Assembly: GCA_018335855.1 (NCBI GenBank)
Contig: JAGXRM010000006.1
Span: forward strand, 1-64,000
DNA: 64,000 nt
From: Clostridiales bacterium
Lineage (GTDB): Bacteria > Bacillota > Dethiobacteria > Dethiobacterales > Dethiobacteraceae
Direction: 5' to 3'
Shown one piece after another: positions 7,639-17,560 of the stretch. Below the pieces are notes generated by a model. The model did not search any database. It saw nothing but the letters and a program-made list of their open reading frames with translations, and was not told the DNA's origin. Both the position numbers and the translations under genes were made by a program. Numbering within the stretch: position 1 is the stretch's first letter; each line of letters begins with the position of its first letter.

Positions 7639-10600
7639 TGAACTCCTCACCATATCCCCAGGCTTCCATCGCTCTGTCAATATAAAATATGATCTAAGTA
7701 ACCCAGATAAAGTAGCTAGCTTTATTCCGACGGAAAAGTCAGAGCTCGTATTCGAACATGTGCTGTCTGCCTTAAAAGGGACAGTTGAAGATGGAGCATC
7801 TATGCTCATTGGAAGTTATGGAACCGGTAAGTCCCATTTAGCAACAGTTCTAGGCAGCTTGTTTGGAAAATGTGTTGATTCCACAAAATTTGATCCTGTT
7901 GTAACGAAAATTATAAAAAAAGAAGTTAAAGATTTACTGTTAGAAGAGCTACAAAAGAATAGCCCGTATTTATTAATTCCTATATCCGGTGGAGTGGGGC
8001 TGTCTCTGAATCAGCAGCTGCTTGCTTCATTGAAACGTGCGCTTGTAGAAAATGGATTGTCTTTTACAATTGATTCTAGTTTTACAACCGCTATGAATTG
8101 TATTAACACATGGTCAGAAGACTTTCCAGATACTCTGGAGTCTCTTAAAACTATACTTGCAGAGATTAGTTTTGGCACTGTGGATAGCTTAATGCAACGA
8201 CTAAATGACTTTGAACCCGAGGCTTTAGAGGCTTTTGTTAGAATTTACCCCAAACTAGCTGCAGGTGCAAGTTTTGATTATTTCAGCGGTGACGTAGCAG
8301 ATATTTATCAAAGTGTTTGTTTTGAGCTTAATAAGCATGGCTATCGAGGTATTTTTATTATTTTTGATGAATTCAACAAGGTTATGGATGCATCCCGTAG
8401 TGATAGTAGCACGCTAAAGACTCTGCAGGATCTAGCAGAGCTTGCTAGTCGTTCTGATGACATTTTTAAACTACATCTCTTACTTATTTCTCATCGGACT
8501 ATTGGGCAATATTTACCTCTTATGACTAGTGCCTTAGCAGAAGAGTGGCAGAAAATAGAAGGACGTTTTAAAGTATTTGATGTCTCCAACAAATCTTGGG
8601 AGACCTACGATCTAATAAGCAGAGTAATACATAAGAAAGACCCACGCTTCTTTAGTATTTTGACTAAGGAAAATGTAAAAATAGAAAAGATTAGCGATCA
8701 TCGTAGGCTGAAAAATCTGTTTGAAGGGTTATCCGATCAAATTAGAAATGATGTTATCATTAAAGGGTGCTTACCCCTTCATCCTGTTACCGTGTTCATT
8801 CTACCAAGAGTTTCAGCCAAACTTGCTCAGAACGAAAGAACTCTTTTTACGTTTTTAGCAGGCCACGATGAAAGCCCTATTTTATCGGCTCTATCCCGAG
8901 ACGTTAATGACTTTGAATACATTACCCCATGGCAGGTTTATGATTATTTTGAGCACCAGCTCAGTTGTGCTCAAGATGAAAATTTGAAAATGATTTGGAC
9001 TAAGGTAACCAATGCTTTAGAATCGCTGCCGAGTGACGCTATTTCAGAGGCGAAATTCGTAAAGACCATAGGCATATTTCAAGTTGCTGGTAATTCTATT
9101 AACTTGCCATGCACTACTGAGATGATTGAGTATGTCATCGGCAATGATGACTATAAAGTTGCACGTCAATCTCTGCAAGAAAGAAAACTTATCTACGTGC
9201 GGCAGTCAACGCTTGAAATAGAGATTGTTGAACCGGCTGATTTTGATGTAGAGGGTGAGATTAAACTTTGGTTACAGCAAAAGCCCATGGGTGTTTCTGC
9301 GTTATCGTATGTTGAAGAACTGGGAATACGACATTACTTTTATCCGCACCGTTATAATCATAAATATAAGATTACTCGTTACCTAACACCGGTATATGCG
9401 AACATTGAAAATGTGCAAACAATTATTTCAAATGGAACATTGTCTCCTATTTACGATGGTAATGACGGTGTTATTTGCTATTTGTTTCCCGAGACTAAAG
9501 AAGAAATGAAAGAGCTTTCCCAAATTGCATTGAATTGTAATGATAAAAGGGTGTTCATTGCAATTTCAGCGGAGCCTTTTCCTATTCGAGAAACAATTTG
9601 GCGATTAATGGCTCTAAATGATATTAAACGTTCCTTTGAGATGAGGTCCGTAGACTCTCGCGTACAAGCGTTAGTCGATATATATTATGAAGATGCAAGG
9701 CAAGATTTAATAAATAAAATTGAGCGAATAACCGTTTATTCAAACAAGATATTATATTTTTGGGACGGCACACAAATTAAAATCAAAGGAAGTGAACGTG
9801 AGTTATCGTTTGATGTTTCAAATATGTTAGAAAAAGTGTACCATGCCACACCTATAATTAATAACGAACTTATTAATAAGAACAACCCTACCTTGACTTC
9901 TCGCAGAGCCCGTAATGACGTTATTGATGTTATCCTTAAAGGATATAAGGATATAAGACCACGTTTACGTTCTTCCCAAGAGGCCTTCATGTTTGATACT
10001 GTATTTATAGAGACGGGGTTATTTAACGAGGAGTCATGTATTTTTACGGCTAGATCAAACGGTTTGGAACCGACTCTAGTAACTATGGAAGAATACTTCC
10101 TTGATACAAAGACTGAAGCTAAGGGATTTGATGTCCTAATAAAAAAGCTAATTAAACCTCCTTTTGGTATTCGCCGAGGAATTATTCCAGTATTATTAGC
10201 TGCTTGTGTCGATAAGTATAAACAGTATATAACTATACGCGACGCGGCAGGCGTTGACTGCCATATTGATGCCAGTTTACTCGATAAAATTGTTCAGGCT
10301 CCGAGTGATTATAGCTTAAAAATTGATGATTGGAATGAAGCATCGGAACAGCTAACTACCGGCCTTGCTGAGCTATTTGGTTGGGAGTTACCAGAAAATA
10401 TATTTTTTGCAAATAAGTTTGGAGAACTGGCTGATGAAGTGTTTCGCTGGTTTACTGGGCTTCCGCGCTTTACACGAGAGACTAATTCGGTCAGTCATGC
10501 AGCACGAACATTTCGTAGATTTACTCGAGTTGCCAATCGCAATCCAAAACAGATATTGCTTCAGGATCTGCCAAAAGACCTTGGCTTTAATGAGTACTCA

Positions 10601-11185
10601 GTTGATGATGTTAGTACACTACTAGGTGTTATAAAAACAAGTAAGGAAGAGCTTGAAAATGCGTTAACTACCCTTACAGAGCGGGTTAACAGTAAGCTTT
10701 ACGAATTTTTCAGTACTTATGGAGTTCCTGGTGAGTCGTTGATTAGTCTGGCAAGAAACATGTCAGAAGCTATGCTAAAGAGTAAACTGCCAAGCCTGGA
10801 ATGGGCAAACATAGTTGATTACATTTCTGGGTTTGATGGGTATGATGAGTTTAAGTTTACGCACAGTTTTACTCAGATTTTGACTGGTGTACGTTTGGAA
10901 GACTGGTTGGATAAGACTGTAATTGATTTTGATACTTTGATATCGGAATTAATGAATAGTTTTCAGCAAGTAGCAGCTACAGACGTAGGTGGCCCCCGGG
11001 CTGAAGTATTGTTTTTGGATTCAGCTTATGACAAAGAAAAATATACTTTGTATGAGTGCGAATTATCTGACCTGGGAAAAACACTACAGACGTACATAGA
11101 ATCATCAATAGAAAATTTTAGTGATGCTATTTCTCCATTAGAAAAGCGACAAATCTTATTAAATCTCCTTAGGGGGCATATTTAG
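7628..11185 (+). CDS. SspC-like large ATPase
   Basis: The product has 1185 aa from GTG at 7628, chosen because GTGGGG lies 7 bp upstream and the protein then starts VKLNELLTISPGFH. An in-frame GTG at 7619 is the alternative. The Walker A motif is GSYGTGKS (about 62-69) and Walker B is IIFDEFN (about 245-251), followed by a long region with no recognised domain. In Ssp loci the matching gene, SspC, is a large ATPase essential for sulfur modification, thought to drive the nickase and sulfurtransferase steps on DNA. The start overlaps the end of the DUF4007 gene by 11 bp, which implies coupled translation. The length is normal for the family. Confidence 0.7.
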   Translation: MKLNELLTISPGFHRSVNIKYDLSNPDKVASFIPTEKSELVFEHVLSALKGTVEDGASMLIGSYGTGKSHLATVLGSLFGKCVDSTKFDPVVTKIIKKEVKDLLLEELQKNSPYLLIPISGGVGLSLNQQLLASLKRALVENGLSFTIDSSFTTAMNCINTWSEDFPDTLESLKTILAEISFGTVDSLMQRLNDFEPEALEAFVRIYPKLAAGASFDYFSGDVADIYQSVCFELNKHGYRGIFIIFDEFNKVMDASRSDSSTLKTLQDLAELASRSDDIFKLHLLLISHRTIGQYLPLMTSALAEEWQKIEGRFKVFDVSNKSWETYDLISRVIHKKDPRFFSILTKENVKIEKISDHRRLKNLFEGLSDQIRNDVIIKGCLPLHPVTVFILPRVSAKLAQNERTLFTFLAGHDESPILSALSRDVNDFEYITPWQVYDYFEHQLSCAQDENLKMIWTKVTNALESLPSDAISEAKFVKTIGIFQVAGNSINLPCTTEMIEYVIGNDDYKVARQSLQERKLIYVRQSTLEIEIVEPADFDVEGEIKLWLQQKPMGVSALSYVEELGIRHYFYPHRYNHKYKITRYLTPVYANIENVQTIISNGTLSPIYDGNDGVICYLFPETKEEMKELSQIALNCNDKRVFIAISAEPFPIRETIWRLMALNDIKRSFEMRSVDSRVQALVDIYYEDARQDLINKIERITVYSNKILYFWDGTQIKIKGSERELSFDVSNMLEKVYHATPIINNELINKNNPTLTSRRARNDVIDVILKGYKDIRPRLRSSQEAFMFDTVFIETGLFNEESCIFTARSNGLEPTLVTMEEYFLDTKTEAKGFDVLIKKLIKPPFGIRRGIIPVLLAACVDKYKQYITIRDAAGVDCHIDASLLDKIVQAPSDYSLKIDDWNEASEQLTTGLAELFGWELPENIFFANKFGELADEVFRWFTGLPRFTRETNSVSHAARTFRRFTRVANRNPKQILLQDLPKDLGFNEYSVDDVSTLLGVIKTSKEELENALTTLTERVNSKLYEFFSTYGVPGESLISLARNMSEAMLKSKLPSLEWANIVDYISGFDGYDEFKFTHSFTQILTGVRLEDWLDKTVIDFDTLISELMNSFQQVAATDVGGPRAEVLFLDSAYDKEKYTLYECELSDLGKTLQTYIESSIENFSDAISPLEKRQILLNLLRGHI

Positions 11186-12340
11186 TTGTTAAAAAAAGAT
11201 TTTATTTACCTTGACAATGCAGCTACTACCTTTCCAAAGCCAGAAGGAGTTACGAAAGCAGTCACTGACTGCCTTAGCAACTATGCCGCAAACCCTGGGA
11301 GGGGTCGCAACCCCCTTGTTAAAAGGGCGAATGAGCAATTGGAATTAACACGGCTGACATTAGCAAGGTTTTTAGGTGCCAAACCGGAACAGCTTATATT
11401 TGTTCCCTCAGCTACTTATGCAATAAATATTGTCATGCAAGGAATAAGCTTAATCTATGGTGACACTTTATATATGTCACCATTTGAGCATAATGCGGTA
11501 GTAAGATGTGCGGACCATTTAAATAAGTCGCATTCTGTACGTGTAGAAACGCTACCTTTAGCGAAGGATGGCACGTTTGATGAAGAAGAAACACGAAGGT
11601 GGTTTGCATCTGCTCCGCCAAAGCTAGTTGTTATCACTCATGCTAGTAATGTCACAGGAGATATTTTGCCTATCCAGGATATTATTAATTTAACACATGA
11701 ATACGGCGGAAAAGTTTTAATAGATGCTGCTCAGACGGTGGGCATACATACACCTCTACTAGATGGGTGTAACTATGATTTCCTTGCCTTTTCCAGCCAT
11801 AAAGGCCTATACGGTATGCCAGGGTCAGGAGGCCTAGTAATTAAAGATCATACTGAAGTTCTTCAGCCTTTAATATATGGCGGCACCGGTATTAATTCTG
11901 AAGATGTTCTTATGCCCTTAGCATTACCTGAAAGATTTGAGTCCGGAACACATTCATTACCGTCAATAATCTCTATGCTCGCAGGAGTTCAATGGCTTGA
12001 GGCAACAGGCTTAGACATAGTCCGTACTAGAGTTAGTAAGCTAACGCAACAATTACTAAACGGTCTTTCTTCTTTAAATATTTCAGTTGTAGGACATGAT
12101 TCTATTCATGGGAATACTGGCGTTGTATCTTTTATTATCTCCGATGTTGGTCCACAGGAGATTAATGCTCTTTTGGATGAGTATGGATTCTGTATTCGAA
12201 GTGGTCTACATTGTGCACCATTTGCGCATCAAAGGTTAGGAACCTTTCCAAACGGGACAGTAAGAATAAGTCCCGCTTATTTTAATACAGAAGATGACAT
12301 CAACAGTCTTCTAAATGCTGTTGAAGGCTTATGTATTTAA
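11186..12340 (+). CDS. cysteine desulfurase, SspA-like
   Basis: This is a 384-aa class V aminotransferase fold PLP enzyme that takes sulfur from cysteine to make a protein persulfide. The PLP lysine lies in SSHKGLYG (about residue 206) and the catalytic cysteine in SGLHCAP (about 342), followed by GTVRIS. The start is TTG, directly after the SspC-like stop and 9 bp after AGGGGG. The position as last gene of the PT operon suggests it feeds sulfur to the SspD-like protein through its Fe-S domain. Many PT loci use a housekeeping IscS instead, so a dedicated desulfurase makes this module self-contained. Confidence 0.85.
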   Translation: MLKKDFIYLDNAATTFPKPEGVTKAVTDCLSNYAANPGRGRNPLVKRANEQLELTRLTLARFLGAKPEQLIFVPSATYAINIVMQGISLIYGDTLYMSPFEHNAVVRCADHLNKSHSVRVETLPLAKDGTFDEEETRRWFASAPPKLVVITHASNVTGDILPIQDIINLTHEYGGKVLIDAAQTVGIHTPLLDGCNYDFLAFSSHKGLYGMPGSGGLVIKDHTEVLQPLIYGGTGINSEDVLMPLALPERFESGTHSLPSIISMLAGVQWLEATGLDIVRTRVSKLTQQLLNGLSSLNISVVGHDSIHGNTGVVSFIISDVGPQEINALLDEYGFCIRSGLHCAPFAHQRLGTFPNGTVRISPAYFNTEDDINSLLNAVEGLCI

Positions 12341-12429
12341 TTAATTTTTACAGTAATCCTAAGACAACTAAACTTAACTTATGTAAAAAAATGCTCTTGT
12401 GTAGGATTTTCCCATATATTGCCGAATAT

Positions 12430-12479
12430 AGAAGTGGTATAAGAAGTCCTGTTCTTCTGTACTACTTCTTTTCTTTTTA
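12430..12479 (+). terminator. terminator of the PT modification operon
   Basis: The outer stem AGAAGTGGTA (12430-12439) pairs with TACTACTTCT (12460-12469), one G-T pair included. An inner stem AGAAG/CTTCT is present, and a T-rich tail follows. It divides the locus into two transcription units. The 316-bp gap 12341-12656 otherwise holds only the weak promoter below and a ribosome site. Confidence 0.75.
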
Positions 12480-12502
12480 TATTAAGTAGATAACTTCTTC
12501 CT

Positions 12503-12530
12503 TTGATAGTTGAGATGGAATATATAACAT
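12503..12530 (+). promoter_or_regulatory. weak candidate promoter of the restriction-side operon
   Basis: TTGATA at 12503-12508, a 16-bp spacer and TAACAT at 12525-12530. An imperfect dyad (AGTGTT...AACGCT) lies near 12616-12630, before the first gene. Both are weak matches. Confidence 0.3.
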
Positions 12531-12656
12531 GCGGCTATTTGCAAGGTTTCGAGCAAGTTTGGTCGAAGTCATATGATGTTAAGATGAATATTCTATATTT
12601 CCAATTCAACATATAGTGTTGTTAACGCTACTTTAAAAGGGTAAGGAAGTGAAATT

Positions 12657-14831
12657 TTGAGTTTTTTGAAATTAGATATACAGAGTGAATATAGGTCTCT
12701 TATTGACAATATAGCAAGGGATTTTTATATACCTTTGCTAAAAAACGCTGTCCTTTACAAGCGGGCAGTTGGCTATTTTTCATCATCGGCGTTAGTAGAA
12801 ATATCGCAAGGTATTACAGGCTTAGTGGAGAATGGTGGTACTATTCAGCTTGTTGCTTCGCCTCATCTTTCTTCTGAGGATATGATAGCTATACAGAAGG
12901 GCTATGATTCTAGAGAGCAGGTTATTGAAAGAGCGCTTTTGTCTTCTCTTGTTGAGCCGAAAAATTATTTTGAGGAAAGGCGCCTTAATTTGCTGGCAAA
13001 TCTTATAGCTGACGGAAGACTGAATATTAAGATTGCTTTTACTGAGAGCAATAACACACTGGGGATATACCACGAAAAAATGGGTTTACTCTATGATGCT
13101 GATGGCAATGTTGTTGCTTTTGCCGGTTCCATGAATGAAACGGGTGCAGCTATGGTACTTAATTATGAAGCTATTGATGTGTTTTGCTCATGGACAAAGG
13201 ATAAGGATCGTGTAGAAGCTAAGGAAAGCGCGTTCTCATCAATATGGAACAACTGCGAGCCCAACGTTCAGATAATCGAATTCCCTAATGTTCGAAAGGA
13301 AATTTTAAATAAGTACAAACGTGCTCCGATTGACCTTTTTATTGATATAGAAGAGTTTGGCTCTGATGATTCTTCATTGCAGTATAAAGTCAAAAGGGTA
13401 GGAGCTGTAATGCCTTCTAGTGTGAAGTTGCATGATTACCAATTAGAAGCAATAAGCGAATGGGAAATAAGAGATTACCGTGGCATCTTTGATATGGCTA
13501 CAGGTACTGGTAAGACATTTACTGGTTTAGGTGCGGTAGCAAAATTATGTGAGTACAATAATAAGCTGGCCGTAGTAATTGTATGTCCTTATCAGCATCT
13601 TGTTGAGCAATGGGTTGAGGATATTATTCAATTTAATATAAACCCAATCGTTGGTTATAGCAGTTCTCCTCAGAAAGATTGGAAACGGCAGCTAGAGAAC
13701 GCAGTACGTGATCAAAAGCTAAAAGTAAAAAATAGAGAGTTTTTCTGCTTTATATGTACTAATGCTACATTTGCATCCGATTATGTACAAAAGCAACTTT
13801 CAAAGATTAAAGGGAATGCGCTCCTAATCGTAGATGAGGCACATAACTTTGGGGCTGAAAGACTTAGCTCAATGTTAACTGAAACATTTAACTACAGGTT
13901 GGCTTTATCTGCTACTTTAGAACGACATAATGATGAGGAAGGTACTGAGAGACTTAAAAATTATTTTGGTCAGAAGTGTATCGAATATCCGCTAGAGAAA
14001 GCAATCGCGGAACACAAACTAACACCCTACAAGTATTATCCTGTTTTAGTTAGTCTTTCTGAAAAGGAGTTGGAAGTTTATTCTTTCTTATCACAAGAAA
14101 TAGCAAAGTGCTTAATTCAAGATAAGAATAACAAACTAAAGCTATCTGAAAAAGGTAAGAAGCTTGCGTTAAAGAGGGCAAGGCTTGTAGCTGCTGCAGA
14201 ATCTAAAATTGATAAACTCCGTGAAATAATAATGCCGTATGTAAATAAGAGCTATATACTGGTGTACTGCGGTGCTGCGTCATTGTTAGGTGATAATGAT
14301 GACTATACACCCGTGGAAGAAGATGATATCCGACAAATCGACGCCGTTACCTTAATGTTAGGCAATGATCTAAACATGAAGGTGTCGCAGTTTACTTCAA
14401 AAGAGGATGTTGAAGAAAGAAAGATTCTTAAACGTGAATTTGAAAAAAGTGAGAAACTTCAGGTCTTAATTGCTATTAAGTGTCTGGATGAAGGCGTTAA
14501 CATTCCGGATATCAGGGTAGCCTTTATCTTAGCTAGCACAACAAATCCTAAAGAGTATATACAAAGACGTGGACGCGTTCTGCGATTGGCTCAAGGCAAG
14601 GATTATGCAGAGATATATGATTTCATAACAACACCACGACCTCTTGATGAAGTGTCATCACTTACGCTCGATGAGATGAAAAAAGATTTATCATTGATAA
14701 AAAACGAGCTGAATAGAGCAGAGGAGTTTTCCCGTATCGCTATAAATTCTATGCAAGCTGATACAGTTATTCAGCAAATCAAAGAGGTCTATGGTTTGCA
14801 TGAAGATACATTTGATTTTGCAATCGAATAA
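12657..14831 (+). CDS. PLD-nuclease and SF2 helicase fusion, PT-dependent restriction candidate
   Basis: The product has 724 aa; the start is TTG at 12657 after AAGGAAG. Residues 1-200 form a phospholipase D-like domain with H-x-K (YHEKMGLL, about 138) and GSMNETGAA downstream. Residues 250-700 are an SF2 helicase: ATGTGKT (281-287), DEAH (about 395), SAT, and motif VI QRRGRVLR (about 638). Proteins with this architecture occur as the restriction partner in phosphorothioation systems and in SspFGH-type modules, where DNA lacking PT is damaged. It starts the second operon after the terminator. Assignment to SspF specifically is inferred from order and architecture. Confidence 0.7.
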   Translation: MSFLKLDIQSEYRSLIDNIARDFYIPLLKNAVLYKRAVGYFSSSALVEISQGITGLVENGGTIQLVASPHLSSEDMIAIQKGYDSREQVIERALLSSLVEPKNYFEERRLNLLANLIADGRLNIKIAFTESNNTLGIYHEKMGLLYDADGNVVAFAGSMNETGAAMVLNYEAIDVFCSWTKDKDRVEAKESAFSSIWNNCEPNVQIIEFPNVRKEILNKYKRAPIDLFIDIEEFGSDDSSLQYKVKRVGAVMPSSVKLHDYQLEAISEWEIRDYRGIFDMATGTGKTFTGLGAVAKLCEYNNKLAVVIVCPYQHLVEQWVEDIIQFNINPIVGYSSSPQKDWKRQLENAVRDQKLKVKNREFFCFICTNATFASDYVQKQLSKIKGNALLIVDEAHNFGAERLSSMLTETFNYRLALSATLERHNDEEGTERLKNYFGQKCIEYPLEKAIAEHKLTPYKYYPVLVSLSEKELEVYSFLSQEIAKCLIQDKNNKLKLSEKGKKLALKRARLVAAAESKIDKLREIIMPYVNKSYILVYCGAASLLGDNDDYTPVEEDDIRQIDAVTLMLGNDLNMKVSQFTSKEDVEERKILKREFEKSEKLQVLIAIKCLDEGVNIPDIRVAFILASTTNPKEYIQRRGRVLRLAQGKDYAEIYDFITTPRPLDEVSSLTLDEMKKDLSLIKNELNRAEEFSRIAINSMQADTVIQQIKEVYGLHEDTFDFAIE

Positions 14832-14852
14832 TTATAGAGAGGGGGTTTAGCA

Positions 14853-15017
14853 ATGGTAGAGGCCACTAGTATCCAAATTGATGAGAAAAAGGCCCAAAGA
14901 TTGCTGCAAAAGCTCATCATCATGGAGAAAAATAATATTAAGACAAAGCAATACAATGATGGTGAAATGGTTAAGAAGATAAAGAAGGCCATCGAGGAGG
15001 AAGTAGAATGCTATTAA
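14853..15017 (+). CDS. 54-aa charged helical protein in the restriction operon
   Basis: ATG at 14853 follows GAGGGGG. The protein is 54 aa, acidic and basic residues alternating, with a long predicted helix (EKKAQRLLQKL, then KKIKKAIEEEVE). It overlaps the next gene by 10 bp, so translation is probably coupled. I do not recognise a family. Its conserved-looking spacing and ribosome site argue that it is real and works with the helicase or the DndD-like ATPase, perhaps as a small adaptor. Confidence 0.65.
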   Translation: MVEATSIQIDEKKAQRLLQKLIIMEKNNIKTKQYNDGEMVKKIKKAIEEEVECY

Positions 15018-17002
15018 AATCTCTAAGTCTTTTAAATTTCCGGCAATTTAAAGGTGAACAGGAAGTAGTCTTTGCTGCAGATGATATAAAGAATGTAACG
15101 ATTATAATGGGCGAAAATGGTTCAGGCAAAACAACGTTAGCACAAGCTTTTTCTTGGTGTCTTTATGGGGATACGGATTTTGATGATAAATCTATGTTGA
15201 ATAAGATTGTTGCTGGTCAACTTCTGCCAGATAAAGAAAGCAAAGTTAGGGTTGATTTAAGCCTAACTCATGGCAATACAGACTACGTTATTACTCGAGA
15301 ACAAATATATAAGAAAGACTTAACTGGAAAAATCAAGGCCAATAATACCACTTTTTATATCTCGTTTAAAAAAGACGGTCAACAAGAGTTTCTTAAACCC
15401 AACGAAGCAGAAGTGAGAATGAAGCAGATACTACCCAAGGAATTATCAAAGTATTTCTTCTTTGATGGTGAACGTATTGGGAGTATGAGCAAAGAGATTA
15501 AGAAGGGAAAAAGCCAGGAATTTGCTCAAGCAGTACATGGGCTTTTAGGTTTAAATGCCTTTATTGCTGCTCTTCAGCATTTAAAGCCAACGTCAAAATA
15601 TGGTGTAATCGGCAGCTATAATGAGAGTTATGACTCATCAAGCGACTCAAAAATTATACAGTACACCCAGGAAACAGACGCTATTCAAGACAAGCTCGAT
15701 AGTATTGATGCACGACTAGTAGAAATAGAAAATGAAGTACAAATTGCGCGAGAGAAATGTGAGGAACTTTCGCAACGACTGAGTTTGAGTGCTGAAAGTG
15801 AAAAATTGCAAAAGGAAAAAGAGCGACACAGAAGCACATTGGAAAAGACAAGACTAGCAAAGTCTTCAGCTATGTCTTCACTATTAAAGCATTTTAACAC
15901 TAATGCTTCGTCATATTTCGCTAAGTCCATGATAAAAGATGCCTTGGAGAGCTTATCGAAAGCGGATAAGCTAGATAAAGGTATTCCCGATATGCATGCC
16001 CGAACCATAGAATTTTTGATTAAGCGAACATTTTGTGTTTGTGGTAATAAGATTGAGTTTGGAAATGATGCATATAACGAACTTAATAAGGCCTTAGCTT
16101 TTTTGCCACCACAGTCAATTGGTGTATCAATTGCGCAATTTGTAAAAGAGGCTGAACTGAGAACAAAATCCTCTGCTACTTTATTTGAAAGCATTTCGGA
16201 ACAGTATGCTTTGGTGCGTGAATATGAAACAAGAATTGATGAATTAGTGAGTGATATCCAAGCCATTGAACAGCAGTTGATTGGCAAAGAAAAATTCGCT
16301 TCCGTACAGCAGGACTTAATGAGGTATGAAAAGGTCATAAGAGACAGACAAAATGAACGAGATGTGCTTAACCAAAAAAAAGGAGCTTTGCAAACTTCAA
16401 GAGAACGTTATATTACGGAAAGGACTGAATTAACTCTCCGGGATGGTAAAAATAGAAAGATTGAAGTTTATAAAGCTTATGCGAAGTTTATGTATGATGA
16501 AATCTCAAGGGTCTATAAGGTAAACGAAGATAAAACAAGGGAAGAGTTGGAAAGAAACGTTAATGAGATATTTAAGAATATTTACGAGGGCGGTATGTCG
16601 TTGACCATTGACGAAAAATACAACATTCAGGTGATTGTGGATGAGTTTGAGGGCTATAACACAGATGTTGAGACTTCTACAGCGCAAAGCATATCAGTAA
16701 TTTTTGCCTTTATCTCAGGTATTATTAAGATGGCTAGAGAAAATAGTAATGCAACAGACATAGAAACTAAGATGCTTGAATCCGAGCCTTATCCTCTCGT
16801 CATGGATGCGCCTTTATCGGCTTTCGATAAGCGCAGAATTAAAACAGTCTGCGATGCTCTGCCAAAGATTGCAGAACAGGTTATCATCTTTATTAAAGAC
16901 ACTGATGGTGAACTCGCTGAGGAAAATATGGGTGCGAAGGTTGGTAAAAGATATTTATTTGATAAGAAAAATGAATTCGAAACCTATCTGATGGCGAGGT
17001 GA
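15008..17002 (+). CDS. DndD-like SMC-family ATPase
   Basis: The product is a 664-aa protein with the RecF/SMC-like layout of DndD. The Walker A is GENGSGKTT (35-43) and the block YFFFDGERI (about 151-159) is characteristic of DndD-type proteins. A coiled coil (about 220-290) and a short CVC motif (about 342-344) near the hinge precede a second coiled coil (about 400-480). The ABC signature is degenerate, and the Walker B/D-loop is LVMDAPLSAFDKRR (about 597-610). It would bind or remodel DNA ends using ATP. Because the modification operon already has an SspC-like ATPase, this copy more likely belongs to the restriction half. Confidence 0.8.
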   Translation: MLLKSLSLLNFRQFKGEQEVVFAADDIKNVTIIMGENGSGKTTLAQAFSWCLYGDTDFDDKSMLNKIVAGQLLPDKESKVRVDLSLTHGNTDYVITREQIYKKDLTGKIKANNTTFYISFKKDGQQEFLKPNEAEVRMKQILPKELSKYFFFDGERIGSMSKEIKKGKSQEFAQAVHGLLGLNAFIAALQHLKPTSKYGVIGSYNESYDSSSDSKIIQYTQETDAIQDKLDSIDARLVEIENEVQIAREKCEELSQRLSLSAESEKLQKEKERHRSTLEKTRLAKSSAMSSLLKHFNTNASSYFAKSMIKDALESLSKADKLDKGIPDMHARTIEFLIKRTFCVCGNKIEFGNDAYNELNKALAFLPPQSIGVSIAQFVKEAELRTKSSATLFESISEQYALVREYETRIDELVSDIQAIEQQLIGKEKFASVQQDLMRYEKVIRDRQNERDVLNQKKGALQTSRERYITERTELTLRDGKNRKIEVYKAYAKFMYDEISRVYKVNEDKTREELERNVNEIFKNIYEGGMSLTIDEKYNIQVIVDEFEGYNTDVETSTAQSISVIFAFISGIIKMARENSNATDIETKMLESEPYPLVMDAPLSAFDKRRIKTVCDALPKIAEQVIIFIKDTDGELAEENMGAKVGKRYLFDKKNEFETYLMAR

Positions 17003-17007
17003 TTATG

Positions 17008-17535
17008 ATGTTTGAGAAAGAATATTCTTTTAGGGGCTCACATGCGGAAAAAGTAATAAAACTTACAGCCCAATTTGACAAGAATATTACAACAAAGCTA
17101 TTTGCCCGTAACATTGATGTCTATATTATTGCACCATTAATTGGTTTTTTGTATGGCCGCAAAGATGACATTGATAAGTCCAACGAGACTACTAAGATTT
17201 TTCCACAGCAGCTTCTAAATGAACAGACGAATCTAAAGTACAATTATCAACTTATAATGCTCCTGGATAAAAAAAATGAACCATCTTTTGATGAACGATT
17301 AAATAAAGCATTTCGTTATTATGGAAGTGATAAGGCTAATGACGACGAAAATCTATTTGAACAGTATGTACTTGGCGGTATTAATGTTTTGTATGAGAAG
17401 CTTATAGAAAACGCTACAGTAAGTGAGGACTATATTAGAAATTTGTATGATTTCATGGATGATTTTAATGAGCGGTACAACGAAGCTGTTTCCACTGATA
17501 GTATCATGGAATTGTGTAAATTAGCGAGAAGCTAA
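17008..17535 (+). CDS. unknown 175-aa protein of the PT restriction operon
   Basis: ATG at 17008 is preferred (GAGGTG 6 bp upstream); ATG at 17005 is also possible. The first half contains FRGSHAEKV, LFARNIDVYIIAP and GFLYGRKDDIDKS, then TTKIFPQQL, which look like a conserved family. The second half is acidic and helical. It resembles no enzyme I know. The gene overlaps nothing but starts 5 bp after the DndD-like stop, so it should be part of the same complex. It may be the third component of an SspFGH-like set. Confidence 0.6.
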   Translation: MFEKEYSFRGSHAEKVIKLTAQFDKNITTKLFARNIDVYIIAPLIGFLYGRKDDIDKSNETTKIFPQQLLNEQTNLKYNYQLIMLLDKKNEPSFDERLNKAFRYYGSDKANDDENLFEQYVLGGINVLYEKLIENATVSEDYIRNLYDFMDDFNERYNEAVSTDSIMELCKLARS

Positions 17536-17560
17536 AATATGACGGGTAGAGATAATTGAT

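Noticed and set aside
15685-16338. Long open frame antisense to the DndD-like ATPase
   Set aside because: It mirrors the codon pattern of the coiled-coil gene and has no ribosome site or recognisable domain.
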